DNA from: Turbatrix aceti
Taxonomy: Eukaryota; Nematoda; Chromadorea; Rhabditida; Panagrolaimidae
Direction: 5' to 3'
DNA length: 64,000 nt
NCBI GenBank assembly: GCA_963969345.1
Contig: OZ017767.1
Coordinates: 7,344,739-7,408,738 of the forward strand
Part shown: in pieces, positions 49,201-59,962 of the stretch
Position numbering within the stretch: position 1 is the first letter of the stretch
Layout: each line of letters starts with the position of its first letter
Translations under genes and position numbers: made by a program
The notes under the pieces: model-generated
Seen by the model: only the letters and a program-made list of their open reading frames with translations
Told to the model about the DNA's origin: nothing
The model's database searches: none

Positions 49201-50410
49201 GTAACTGGTGAAAAAACAAATCCAGAGGGATATAGATACCCAATCTTCTTATAGCATTCCTTACAATCACGGAGTATCACGCAGCTATTTACGACAACGT
49301 ACATACAAAATACACTCATTTTTTTCTGTTTAAAAGAATTTTTTATTTTGTAATGCAATACTGGATCCGCAAAAAAAAGAAAAGGACACGAAAAAAAAGA
49401 AGTATGGGGTTCATTTTCGTGAAAGATGCAAAAAAAACTAACATGTCAAGCAAACCTACAATCGTTCATTCGTTTGTTTCCCTTCTCGTTTTTGCTCTTG
49501 CACATGCATACAACGAACACTTACGCACTTTTTTATGCCCCAGTCTTTCCCACAGGATGATCCCTGTCAATAATCAACTTTTTTTTACTCCATCGTCGCC
49601 GTACTCTATCGTGTCCCCTGATAACACAAATATTTATACACACAACCACTATCAAAGATCATTGTAGTTGTAGCATACCAGCCTGAGTTAAAAAACTTGG
49701 CATACGAAAAACTTGGTCCAACAATTATCAACAACAAAAAAAGTATTTGGGCGTGCATGAGTAAAAATAGATGCAATACAATGTTCAAGAAAAGAATCGT
49801 AACCCCAAAGATCAAGATAAAGAAACCCGATGCTAAAATGCTTATTTCTTTGTAACCAAGAAGAACGAATGTGCGATCATAACAAAACAAGACCACCCCA
49901 GGGAAATATGTCAACTTACTTACCGTTGTCTTCCTGATATACTTTACATAACGTGAACAGACAAACCACCTTTTTTTAAAGTATTATTTAAAGAGTCACT
50001 ACGTGCGCAGTCTGCGGTCAGTATCCAGAGTGGTCGGTCTGCGTCTGCAGACGCGTCTGTAAGTTGGCAGGGGACAGAAGCCAAGGAAAGAAAGAGAGGG
50101 ATGGCAAACAAAAGAGAAAAGTGCAAGCCAGAGAGACGACGATGAGGTGCTACTATTTCACGCACTTTCAAAGATATTTGAACTTGTCATAGAAGAAGGG
50201 AGTCATAGTATGTAATTTGACAAAAAAAAAGTGAAGAGGAAAGAAAGCTACCGTAACTACGCTGGAAGGCGGTCTTTCATCGGCCCAAAAATATATTTTT
50301 TATTATTTTGAGAGGAAGTTTTTTACGTAGATTTTTTATTACGTTTACCTGCCTATTACGTATAAATTGAAAGTTAAACCCTTAAAATTAAAGAAAAACT
50401 ATGTCGTTTT

Positions 50411-50805
50411 TAAAACAGTAAACAAGGCTAAAGGGGGGGCCCCCTACGGGGGCCCCAGGAAGGGAAAAGGAAGGAAGGGGAAGGCAAGGCAAGGCAAGGT
50501 AAAGGCATCAAGGAAGGATCAGAAGGATCGTTAAAAAAAGGATCGTCGAAAAGGATCGTCTATCGTTTTGTTGTTTATTTTCTTTTTGCCCGTTTTACGT
50601 TTATCTTTTGCCGATCATAATTTTACCGATAGAAAATAATTATTTTTTGTTATTATCTTTTAGAATAACCGACGAATTGCATATTATCGAAATCAAATCA
50701 AATACATATAATCGTTTTTTGACCCGCTTTAAAAATAGTGGAATATACATAAATATAATGGGGGCCCCTAGGGGGCCCCATGTAATTTGTTTACCGCTTT
50801 TATAA
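50411..50805. mobile_element. Inverted-repeat element with GGGGGCCCC ends
   Basis: The left end (about 50411-50456: AAAACAGTAAACAAGG then GGGGGCCCCCTACGGGGGCC) is matched inversely by the right end (about 50760-50805: GGGGCCCCTAGGGGGCCCC then ATTTGTTTACCGCTTTT). The interior is purine-rich with repeated AAGGATCGTC words. No coding frame. Exact borders and target duplication are unclear. Confidence 0.65.
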
Positions 50806-50816
50806 AATATAAGTAA

Positions 50817-51130
50817 TAATTTATTTATTTATTTATTTCACCATTACTCAGTGGTTATGGTGCTTTTCAATATCGCGCATCTTTCGCCATCGCCTAATAA
50901 ATCCTCGCCCGCTGCAACCGCTTATTGACCCGTTTCAATGCATAAAACTGTCGTCACCTAACCTCTAACCTGATTCCCAACACCTGATCATCATCTAACC
51001 TGATGCCTAACCTGACTCCAAACACCTGATTCCCAACCACTGATTTGCATATCACTGATTAAGTATATAAGGGCCATGGCCACCAATAAAGCTAACCTAC
51101 CTTGACTCGCCTCTGTTGACCCCCTAGTCT
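50817..51130 (+). repeat. Dispersed repeat with promoter and poly(A)-like motifs, possible solo LTR
   Basis: Begins with (TTTA)n and TTTCACCATTACTCAGTGGT, shared with 37.75 kb. It continues with imperfect AACCTGATTCCCAACACCTGA repeats, then GTATATAAGGGCCATGGCC (TATA-like) and AATAAAGC 20 nt later. A TATA box close before a poly(A) signal is an LTR-like layout, but no TG...CA borders or target duplication were proven. It directly abuts the mariner-type element at 51134. Confidence 0.35.
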
Positions 51131-51133
51131 GTA

Positions 51134-51759
51134 CACTCACAAGGAAAGTGTCGGAGTTCATTTTGGAATTTCTTCACGAAACTTTGCCAAAAGTTTTATT
51201 TTACTATGAAAAGTTTATACTGAAAAATTCAGTTGCACCGCTCATGATCTGACAGAGTTACGGTAGTCGGAAATCACGTTTTTGCCATTTTTGACGATTT
51301 TTGGCACGTTCTAGCTAAACAACTACGGCATTTTCAGAAATAAGTGGTGTATCAGTCGACGTATTTTTTTATGGAGAATCAGTTAAAAATAAAATAACGT
51401 AGGGTTGTGACCTTGAAAAATGCCGAAACCAATGTTGGCATTGTGACCTCTTTTCAAATGCAAATTTCGGCATTTTTTAAGGTGGCAAACCTAAATTTTT
51501 ATATTTTTATCTGATTCTCCATGCAAAACTACGTCGATTGATGCACACCTTGATTCTAGAAATGCCGTTGTTTGTTAGCTACAACGTGCCAAAAATCGTC
51601 AAAATTGGCAAAAACGTGATTTTCGACTACCGTAACTTTGTCAGATCATGAGCGGTGCAACTGAATTTTTCAGTATAAACTTTTCATAGTAAAATCAAAC
51701 TTTTGGCAAAGTTTCGTGAAGAAATTCCAAAATGAACCCTGACACTTTCCTTGTCAGTG
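51134..51759. mobile_element. Mariner-type foldback MITE with TA target duplication
   Basis: The inverted ends CACTCACAAGGAAAGTGTC / GACACTTTCCTTGTCAGTG are flanked by TA on both sides, as for Tc1/mariner insertions. The two halves pair almost along their whole length (arms of about 270 bp, small central loop near 51440-51475). No transposase frame. Confidence 0.85.
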
Positions 51760-51762
51760 TAC

Positions 51763-52191
51763 AGCAGTGGTGACGACAGCTCTTTTATTCTCAGATTCTC
51801 TGCTCTTGCTCTGCTCACGCTCGTGAGTTGAGCAGGAGCGAGCAATGAGCAAACATGGCTCACACATAAAAATGTGAATTTTGAGCCAAAATTCAGTTCC
51901 TCATTAAAAGAAAGACCGTATACTCCTTGGAGATACCCCCAACATCGTGTTTTTGGTCGAAATTACCAGTATTTTAGTATTTGTAGCACTAAATTTATAG
52001 TGAGCAGTGCTCATTTAAAAAATTTCTCGCGCTCGCTCTGCTCACGCTCTTTGAGCAATTCAATTTTTCGTGCTCGCTCTGCTCATGCTCATTGAGCACT
52101 CCAATTTTTCGCGCTCGCTCCGCTCGCGCTCGTGAACTGAGCAGGAGCGAGCAGTGAGCAGGAGCAATTTGGTGAGCATCGAACAACTCTG
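51763..52191. repeat. GAGCAGGAGCGAGCAGTGAGC array element
   Basis: The right part (about 52030-52191) is a close copy of the 36676 MITE in the same orientation, ending GAACAACTCTG. A second array of the same words lies at 51790-51860, so this is a longer or composite member. The left border is uncertain. The right flank is CAAATGCC. Confidence 0.6.
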
Positions 52192-54011
52192 CAAATGCCT
52201 GTAATTTTACATGTAAAACAGTGACATTACCTTTCGAGCCAGTGAAAATCATCTAAAAAAAAGTTGTAACCTTCCGAGCGGCGTAATTTTACATAACAGC
52301 TCCAGTTTTGTATCTTTGATATGAACTGGCAAAAAAAGCATGATTGTCAACAGTGATTTTTTTCTTCTTCTGAACATTAAACAACGTTATCAACAGTTTT
52401 AACTTTTCAAACATTGTTCAGCTCACAAGAATCAGCATATATCCAAATCCGCACTTTCCAGTTAAGATCCACAAAAGTGCAACTCTTGTAAAAAACTTTT
52501 TTAGGTGATTCTGCGTCGGACCAGTGATAATTATTACCCCTGGGATAGCAATCAATCTCAAAACACCGATCAAACTGAAACCGCAACAACAGTTACACAT
52601 AGTAAATTAATATGTTGCAAAACATACGCTGCCAGTGTTATTCAATTTGTTGCGTTTTACCTGTCTTCACGTTTTACCTGTCGTCTAGACGCCCCCCCCC
52701 CTCTCCCGAGCTGTGTAATAAGCAAACACGTTTTCCACAATTTTCATGGGAGCATGTGTTTCCCTGACGGTTTATCATGTGTTTAGGCCAACTTTTTTAT
52801 GACTGTTCGGAATTTTGAGCGAGATAGGTGAAAAAAACAGTTATTTTAACCTAAGCGCCGACAAAAATGTGGGAGTGAATATGAATTCGGACGGTTAACT
52901 TCTAAATAAATTTTAATCCTTTTCAAGGTGAAAGTTCGATTTTTTGATTTCCATTTGCACAAACTAGTAATTTTTTAACAAAACCCCGAACTTTACTTCC
53001 TGTCAACAGTTATTTTAAACTTTGATGCCATACTGATGCCAAAAGTGTTGTCCGTTCATTTTCAAAAATTAATTTGTATTTTTTTGAGGGTCAAAATTTC
53101 AAATTGTCGCAACGATGCAGCGTAAAACAGTTATTTTAAATTTGTGTAATGCCAAAAATGGATGTGAATTCAGCCTAACAGTTAACTTCCAAAAATTAAT
53201 TTTGTATTATTTCTATGGTCAAATAAAAAATTGTTGCATCCAATGTACAAAATCGTTAAAAACAAAACCCCAATTTACAATGTTGACAGTGTTTTTAGGC
53301 CGATGATCTGTAGCGCGACAGACTGAAATCCTTTTTTACTTTCGTCCAATCTTCAACTTGTAAATCAGTTATTTTAAATTTATATGATGCCAAAAAAAGG
53401 GTAATACTCTGACCAGTTAACCTATAAAATATTTTTTGTATTATTTCTGGGGTCAAAGTCCAGTTGGGCGTTCCCTAATTTTTAATGAAACCCTGATTCA
53501 CGAGGTATTCACAGATAGTGTTCTCTGGGCAGTGATCTATTGCGCAATGACGGAAGTTCTTCCCTTTTTCTTCCTCGTGGTTTTGCAGTCGTACCTTTGG
53601 CCGAAACAAAGTCAAGCAGTCCGCGATAGTTTGTCAAGCTGACGTACAAACATAATCACCTCGGGTCCCGGGGGGTTGGATAACAGCTGTCCCCCCCTTT
53701 ATTCTCAAGGCACATAAGATACATCACGAAACAAAAAAATGAGTTGAGTCGACGTGCTCAGGTGAAACCGGCAGGCAGGTGAAAGGGCCTGTTCCGGATG
53801 TGTTGATCGATCGATCTATCGAACAGGTATCGTTTTTTTTGTGGCTGTGAAATTTTTTTGAACTTTTTGAACATAATATACATCGGTAGTTATTACCTAA
53901 TTTTTTTGATCGCGCGCCAAGCGTTGGTAATTTTTGTAAATACTTGAACTTTGTCTAACAGTTTTTAAAACACCCTTTTTCCCGCCCATTCGTCAACTTG
54001 ATTGACGTCAG
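52192..54011. other. Spacer with degenerate long repeats
   Basis: No supported gene. From 52840 to 53480 four diverged units each start with CAGTTATTTTAA (about 52838, 53008, 53124, 53365), followed by an ATGCCAAAAA word and, in three units, GTTAAC(T)TCC(AA)AAATTAATTT. A fifth CAGTTATTTTAAACT occurs at 54480. Confidence 0.5.
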
Positions 54012-54402
54012 GTACTTAATTCCCACGCGAGACCCTGAGTTGAACGACACGCTGTCCCAGAACACGAGCTCGAGCACGGACTCCTCCTTGACAGAGTTGG
54101 TCGATGAAAGCCGGGTGAGGGGGCAGGCGGCGTGTTCCATTCTTTGTTTTCTTCCTGGATCGCTCGGCAGCCGTCATTCAAGCATTCAAGCCGGCGATCA
54201 AATGTTTTCTTTGTGCCTGACTTGCCTGACTTTAGCGCGTGTGATTAGCTAGCTAAACAAGTTGACCTTTTCCCTGTTCTAGATAAATCGCATTTCGAGA
54301 CAAGCAAAGACCAATCGCAATCGGTTTTTGACAAGACAAGAAACTGCAGTTTGTCTTCCCATCGAAGAAGTTTTCTGTTCAGTTGACTTTTGTTCTTCCT
54401 GA
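54012..54402 (+). CDS. Two coding-like terminal exons of an unrecognised gene
   Basis: Exon 54012-54114 (acceptor TTGATTGACGTCAG, donor CGG|GTGAGG) reads TRDPELNDTLSQNTSSSTDS and on to ELVDESR. A phase-0 exon 54283-54402 (acceptor CCCTGTTCTAG) continues with INRISRQAKTNRNRFLTRQ and stops. It ends only 18 nt before the ATG of the next gene, so the second exon may instead be leader sequence of that gene. Upstream exons not found. Confidence 0.28.
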
Positions 54403-54420
54403 GCCGCCGCTGATTGCGTT

Positions 54421-54943
54421 ATGAAGGTTTGTTTGGGGTTTTTTAGATAATTTTTTACTCCAGCGGGAAACAAACGTGCAGTTATTTTAAACTAAATTTT
54501 TTAAAATTCAAAATTGAAATTTTATCTAAATAATTTTCCTAAATAATGAATATATTCATTCGAAGTCAGTTAATACCAAATTTTTTCAGAAGTCAGTTAA
54601 TACCAAAATTTTTTCACAAAATTTAGAATTTGTTTTAAGAATTTTTCAACTTAGGAAAATTGTTTGACCCCTCTCTAAAATCATTGTCACGTAATTAACA
54701 GTGTTTAACCCCCATCTTTAGGCCAATCAAATCTTCTTTTTGATCAGTTTCTTACTCATCTCCCTGGCGACCCTTTCCTGGGCCCTCTGCGTAAACACAG
54801 GCGGCCACTGTGTCGACACCGGATGCCGTCTGAACAGCGGTCGCTGCAACAGCGTCTGTCAGTGTACGGCAAACCAAATGCCAATGTCCGATGCCAATGA
54901 TTACCGGTACCACGGTGGCATGGGATTTGATTCTGGATTTTAA
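54421..54943 (+). CDS. Secreted cysteine-rich peptide, defensin-sized
   Basis: A 6-nt first coding exon (ATG AAG, 54421-54426) splices (GTTTGT ... CATCTTTAG) to 54722-54943, giving 75 residues. The signal peptide is strong (MKANQIFFLISFLLISLATL, cleavage near SWA). The mature part has six cysteines spaced C-x6-C-x4-C-x6-C-x3-C-x1-C (CVNTGGHC ... CNSVCQC), then a Gly/Tyr/Met tail (YRYHGGMGFDSGF). The C-x1-C end recalls CS-alpha-beta defensins, but the C-x4-C spacing does not fit that fold exactly. It may be an antimicrobial or other secreted peptide; function is inferred only from size and pattern. Confidence 0.72.
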
Positions 54944-56020
54944 AAAAACAAGCTGTTATACAGCAAACCGTCCCCGGATTTTTTACCCCTACGAAACACC
55001 GAATTCAAATCAAACCAGTTTTTTTTTAAAACAGTCGCTTAACCGACGAAGAAATATCTAATACATGATACAATGACCCCCTCATGGACGGGTGTCACAT
55101 GAAATTTTTATCTCAGTTTTATCAATGGCATTGAATTGTATTGTATTGTATTTGTGAATATTTACTGCGTAAACAGGTTTTTTTTGCTTGTATTATACGA
55201 TGTTTGACTTGGGGTCTAATTTTAGGTGGGGTAAACAAGTTTTTCAGAGCAGTGACGCAAGGATATTCTCACTTTGCTGCGAGATATTTGCTTGAGCACT
55301 TTCCCGTGAGTGCAAACCTTCGCCAGGTGGTGTCTGCACCGGCATCTGGACGAGATAGTCATTTCTCAGTTTAAAAAAATTCGCCGTTTCATGGCATAAA
55401 TATTGAAAATCGACTAACGTTTCCCCTCAAAAAAAATTTTATTTAAAAAATTAAAAAAAAATTGAACATTATAGTCAACAGTGTTGTCGGGTACCCGGAC
55501 CGGAACCGAACCGGTTCCGGTTCGGGTTCCCGAATTTTCTACTTTCGGTTCCGGCTCCGGTTCCGAGTACCCGAAAAATATATTTTCGGTTCCGGTTCCG
55601 ATTCGGGTACCCGAAAAATTTTCAGAATCGACGATACTCTTCAGTAAGCAGTTATTGGATCCCCCCCTCAAAAAAAAATTAGTTTAAAAATTTATCTTTG
55701 ATCTTCAGGACATGTAGGTAGGTAGCAACAGCACAGGCACAAATGAATGTATGCAAAACAGGATGATATAACTTTGTTGGATTCTCTGCGTTAGGGTAGT
55801 AAAAAACAGGTGAGTGAGTGATGTGAGTGATGATGATGATCGGGACAAAGGCTTCTTCGTGGAGGGTTAACGATTTCTTCTTCACAAGTGATTAACAGGA
55901 GTTGAGCGACGGTAACGTTGCGGAAGGGGGTTAGTTGACGGGGGGGACAGGGTAGGAAATGAAAATTTTGGGGCTCGGCAAGTTCAGGCAACGGTCCGGA
56001 GAAGAAAGACGTTGGGGTGA
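54944..56020. other. Intergenic spacer with a GC-rich palindromic-word block
   Basis: No gene. At 55485-55618 words such as GGTTCCGGTTCCG and GGGTACCCG alternate with their complements, starting with CAGTGTTGTCGGGTACCCGG, which looks like an hAT-type end. The matching right end was not found. Confidence 0.5.
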
Positions 56021-57296
56021 TTAATTTTGTTTGGCCATGTTGGCTTGCAGCGCCTGGATGAGCTGGGGGCCGTACCGGTTGATGAAGCTCGCGTCGATCG
56101 TGAGGGGCGATGGCTGAGGCTGTGCTCCGGTTGCGGCACTGAAAAAACTAATGGTCAGTGGTTTTTTAAACAAAATAAATATTTTTTTTTGGTTTTATTT
56201 ATTTATTTATTTATTTATTTTTTATTTTTTATTTATTTTTTTCTTATGCAGTGATTTTTTTTAGGTAAAAATAAAAATATGTATGTATAACAGGTAAATA
56301 CTTTTATTTGCACAATAATTTTTCTTATCCTGCGTTTAATCAAGTACAGTTATTTTTTTCTGGAAAATATCAAAATATATATATGACACACACCTGCACC
56401 TACATTGCAGTGATTTTTTCTTACTCGAGGCATTTGCGAAAACTTCAGTTATTTTTTTTTCAAAATGCATTCCCTCCGACTCACCTCAACGACGAAGCGT
56501 TGCTCCCGGTGCTTGAGATCGTCCTCGACGCGGCCTGCTGGCTGCCGACGAGGTGGTTGGGCAGCTGGGTCTGCTGCGGTAGGCTGTCCACGGCGGTGGC
56601 GAGCCGGTTTTTGCCGTTAAAGATGGCCTTGTTCACGAGGCCAAAGAGGTACTGCTTGTCTTCTTCGGTCAGCATTTTGTCGCCATCGATCTGAAAATCT
56701 TGTATAAAGCTCGTCAGTTAAAAAAATCTCCCTACCATTCGCCTAGCGTTCAGGATTCTGTCGCATGCCGTGTTGAATTGGTCCACGCAGTCGAAGAGAT
56801 GTTTTGTCATATCTGAAGAGAAAAACTACGTTGTCAAGGTTCTCAGTTAAAAAAAGCCTCTAAATTTTATGTAGCCCCCAAAATTTTGCCAAAATCCCCT
56901 TCCACCCCTCACACCTCTGTCCTTATCCTTGATCCGCAAATTGCCATCCTCAAGCCCGCAGTATCCGTCATCACTGCCGTGAAGCGAGAGTTCCTCGGTC
57001 GAATCCCCCCCGACGACGACCCTGGTGATGCCAGAAGGCTCAGAAACGACGTCGATCCGCTCGTTTCCGGGATTTGGCGACCATTCATAATATTTTCGGG
57101 TAGTTAGCAGCGAAGGTGTGATATGAGGAGCAGGTGGCTGCTGTTCGACGAGATCTGCCGGCATCGGCATGCGCCCGACAGCGGCTTCAGAAAATCGAAG
57201 GGATGTCGAAGCATCGCTGCCTGCATGGTAGCTGTAGCGAACGACCTGAGGGGGTCGGTCGGCGAATTTGACCGATCGTCGACGAAATGTGGCCAT
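56021..57296 (-). CDS. Unrecognised 260-residue protein (4 exons)
   Basis: Exons 57296-56915, 56812-56736, 56690-56485 and 56138-56021 join in phase with consensus borders. The N-terminal half is basic then Pro/Ser-rich (MATFRRRSVKFADRPPQVV ... TTRKYYEWSPNPGNERID). The middle is a predicted helical segment (LFDCVDQFNTACDRILNARR, then KMLTEEDKQYLFGLVNKAIF and NGKNRLATAVDSLPQQ). The C-terminus is Gln/Pro-rich, ending in a short helix (INRYGPQLIQALQANM). No signal peptide or membrane segment, so probably cytosolic or nuclear. I do not recognise the family. A splice acceptor (CCATTCAAG) lies 18 nt before the ATG. Confidence 0.75.
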
Positions 57297-59962
57297 GTTT
57301 TGAGGGAATTTTCTTGAATGGAAAGGGTGATAATCAACGACAAAGAAAGCGCGCGCGGATGGATAAAAAATAATATTCGAAACTACCAGACGGACCAAAC
57401 CAAACGTCAATGAAAAATCTCCCAAAAAAATAAATAATATTTAGTTCGACAGTCGGGTAAACGTGACTGCCCGACTGCCATCTGCTTCCTGAATAGCACC
57501 TGCGTCGAAGCACGCAAGTGAATCACGACGACCGCGTCCGCCTCTTCTTCTACCCCTTTGAAGGCGGCAGCTGAGCCTACGCAAAAAGAAGCCAGCCTCC
57601 TCCGCCTGCTGCTCACTCATACATACCGCTGCTATCATGCATACATGCACGCGCCGGCGTCCGGGCCGTTATCTCACTCACCCCGAATAATTCAAAAAAC
57701 ACGGAATCAGCGTTTTCTTTCCGGGGACAATGAAAAGTCTTTTGTTTGTTGTTTGTTTTCGAGAAAAACAAATTGAACAAGCAATGATTAGAAAAAAACT
57801 GAGGGTTGTAAATCAGAGTAGGCACACATTGACCAAAGTAAACGACATGACAGTTTTTTGCCAAAAAAAAGAAAGAAAAAAAATTCTGTAAAACCATAAA
57901 TCATGAAAAATCATTGATTATTTCTCCAGGAAAGAAAACAGAGCACTATAGGGGCTAATCTGGGGTTAGCGTGAGGTCTTATGAAGTGATAAAAACTTTA
58001 ACCAGAAAACAACAGTTTTCTTGACAACGCGTGGAAAAAAAAATAAGTAGGTGTCATGAATTCCAGCTTGTTCCCCATTTTCAACCCCAAAAACTAAAAA
58101 TCATCAACACTTTTAGATCAATACAGTTAAAAAGATCTCAAATCCCCCAAAAAGTTACAAAAGATGACAGCAGGAGTACAAAAACTCCTCCTGACGTGAT
58201 CCAAGGTGTCACCGAGCAAGGTGAACTAACTGCCTCCATTTCTCATTGCAGAGCGCTGCTGGATGTGACCAAATATGATCCGATCCGCCTTTCAAACTGT
58301 CAAAAAGCATTCAATTCAACCCTCAGTCTGACAAAACGATTTTTTCCAGCGGATTTTTTACGGATTAGTCCGTAAAAGTAGTGCAATAGACTTTTAAGGG
58401 AGCTCAAAAAAAAGTGGGGTAATGTGTTGCTTCCTTGGATTCAAATTGAAATGAGCAGGCCGTGATTGCATGCAAAAGGCGGAAAAAAGCTAACAACATC
58501 TGGGTTTAAAAAAGTTGCATAAAATATCTCATTTGTAGTACAAAAATGACCGCTAGTTTTCTGCCGCAGATTACGACATAAACCGGACTTTTTAAATACT
58601 TCTTTTGATTTGTTTTGATTTTATTGGATTAAGACAACATTGAACCCAGTTAAAAACCATATCTTTGTCCAAAAATCTGAAGGACGAAAAAACGAACAGT
58701 GTATTCTTGAATGTGCCTTATTGCAAACTTTAAAATAAGGTTTTCCCAATTTTTCAAACATGGACAGATAAAAAATTTCTTTTTTTTTCAAAGATTCCAA
58801 AAAAAAAACAGAAAACAGATTGTGTATCCCAGAATGTGCCAAACAACAGCACCTCCCGTGGCGATAGCATTCCACAGTTTCCCCGAGCAAAAAAAAAGAC
58901 GACACGGTAGATGGATGTGATGGGAGGGCAATCAAAAAACCAATTACAGGCACACGATCTGCCTTCTCTCCTCTTTTCCATGCAGGTACCAAACATCATC
59001 GTCAGTGTAAACGAAAGATGAGGGAGAAGGAGACGAGTCAAGTCGATGGCATTGAAGGCGACAGGGATGGGAAAAAAAACTATCGTCTTCCGTGTAAAGA
59101 CGCGTGTCGGTTGTATCGCACGTATTAGATATATATCGAATCGAAGAAATACAAAAAAAATGGGGGATTAAAAGTTGCAAAAACGTGTAAATTGTTGACA
59201 GAAGCTCTACCGAAATCAGCAAACTCAGTTACGAGTCTCTGCGAGTCGCTAAAAAGTAAGAAAAGACCTCTTCGCGCATTCCCCCAACTATACTTCTGCA
59301 CAGTTTTCTTCCCAACAATCAATCGTTCAATCCCGAGTGCAATCGTATAATATACAGCTCCAGCGTCATCGATAGCACTAGCTAGCGCTTATACTTATTT
59401 ATACTCCCGGGAACTCATGGATTACCGGGAGAGAGATCCCATGTCCTCTCTTGAGTATATGTGCAAAAAAGTATAAGAGTAAACCATTCCGTAACACCCC
59501 CACAAAACCAGATCGGTCCTTTTTTCTTTCTTTCTTTTCGTCGTTCAAACAACAATTGTTCCGTCCCAATCCCCTAAAAAAGGAAGGTGCAGCCTTACAC
59601 TGACATCGATACCTACGCCCTCTTGGTAAAAAATTCGTGGACAGTGTAAAATTTCCCAAAAAAGCAGCCTTGATGACCCGAACAAAAATCAGGACAAGGT
59701 GTGGTGGTCTGGGTGGTCGGGTTACGATTTTTTGGGACTTTCCCAAGGTACAATCACAGAAAACAGTGTATAAATATATTTTCAAAATTCTACCACCGCC
59801 AGTGTTTTTTCTAATTTTTCTTTAAAAATGTTTTTTTCAAAAAAAATTAAAAAATTTTCCACGACTCTTTTCCTTGTGATAACCACAGCCAGTGTTTTTT
59901 TCTCCCTTTCCGTTCTCTAACACCGACCAGTGTTTTTCCCCTAAAATTTTCCAAAAACTCAC
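57297..59962. other. Spacer between two minus-strand genes, one weak coding candidate
   Basis: Mostly AT-rich. A plus-strand frame at 58117-58375, after the acceptor ACACTTTTAG, is open for 85 codons (VTKDDSRSTKTPPDVIQG ... ALLDVTKYDPIRLSNCQK) and protein-like, but it has no start or partner exon. At 59800-59940 the word CCAGTGTTTTT occurs three times. The 3' exons of the Ser-rich gene upstream must lie here or be skipped; none was convincing. Confidence 0.4.

Larger units (their letters stand above)
42654..50410. other. Gene-poor, AT-rich region of 7.8 kb
   Basis: No supported gene on either strand. Longer frames (for example 45945-46289 plus and 49944-50171 minus) lack splice context, and the second lacks an ATG. 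It contains a decayed hAT-like fragment (43266-43423) and a perfect palindrome (46234-46283). The GC-balanced block at 48230-48330 was not identified. Confidence 0.5.

Noticed and set aside
49944..50171. Minus-strand frame with a signal-peptide-like hydrophobic run
   Set aside because: It lacks an ATG (begins TTG), has no splice partner, and the surrounding DNA looks like a CT-rich promoter tract.
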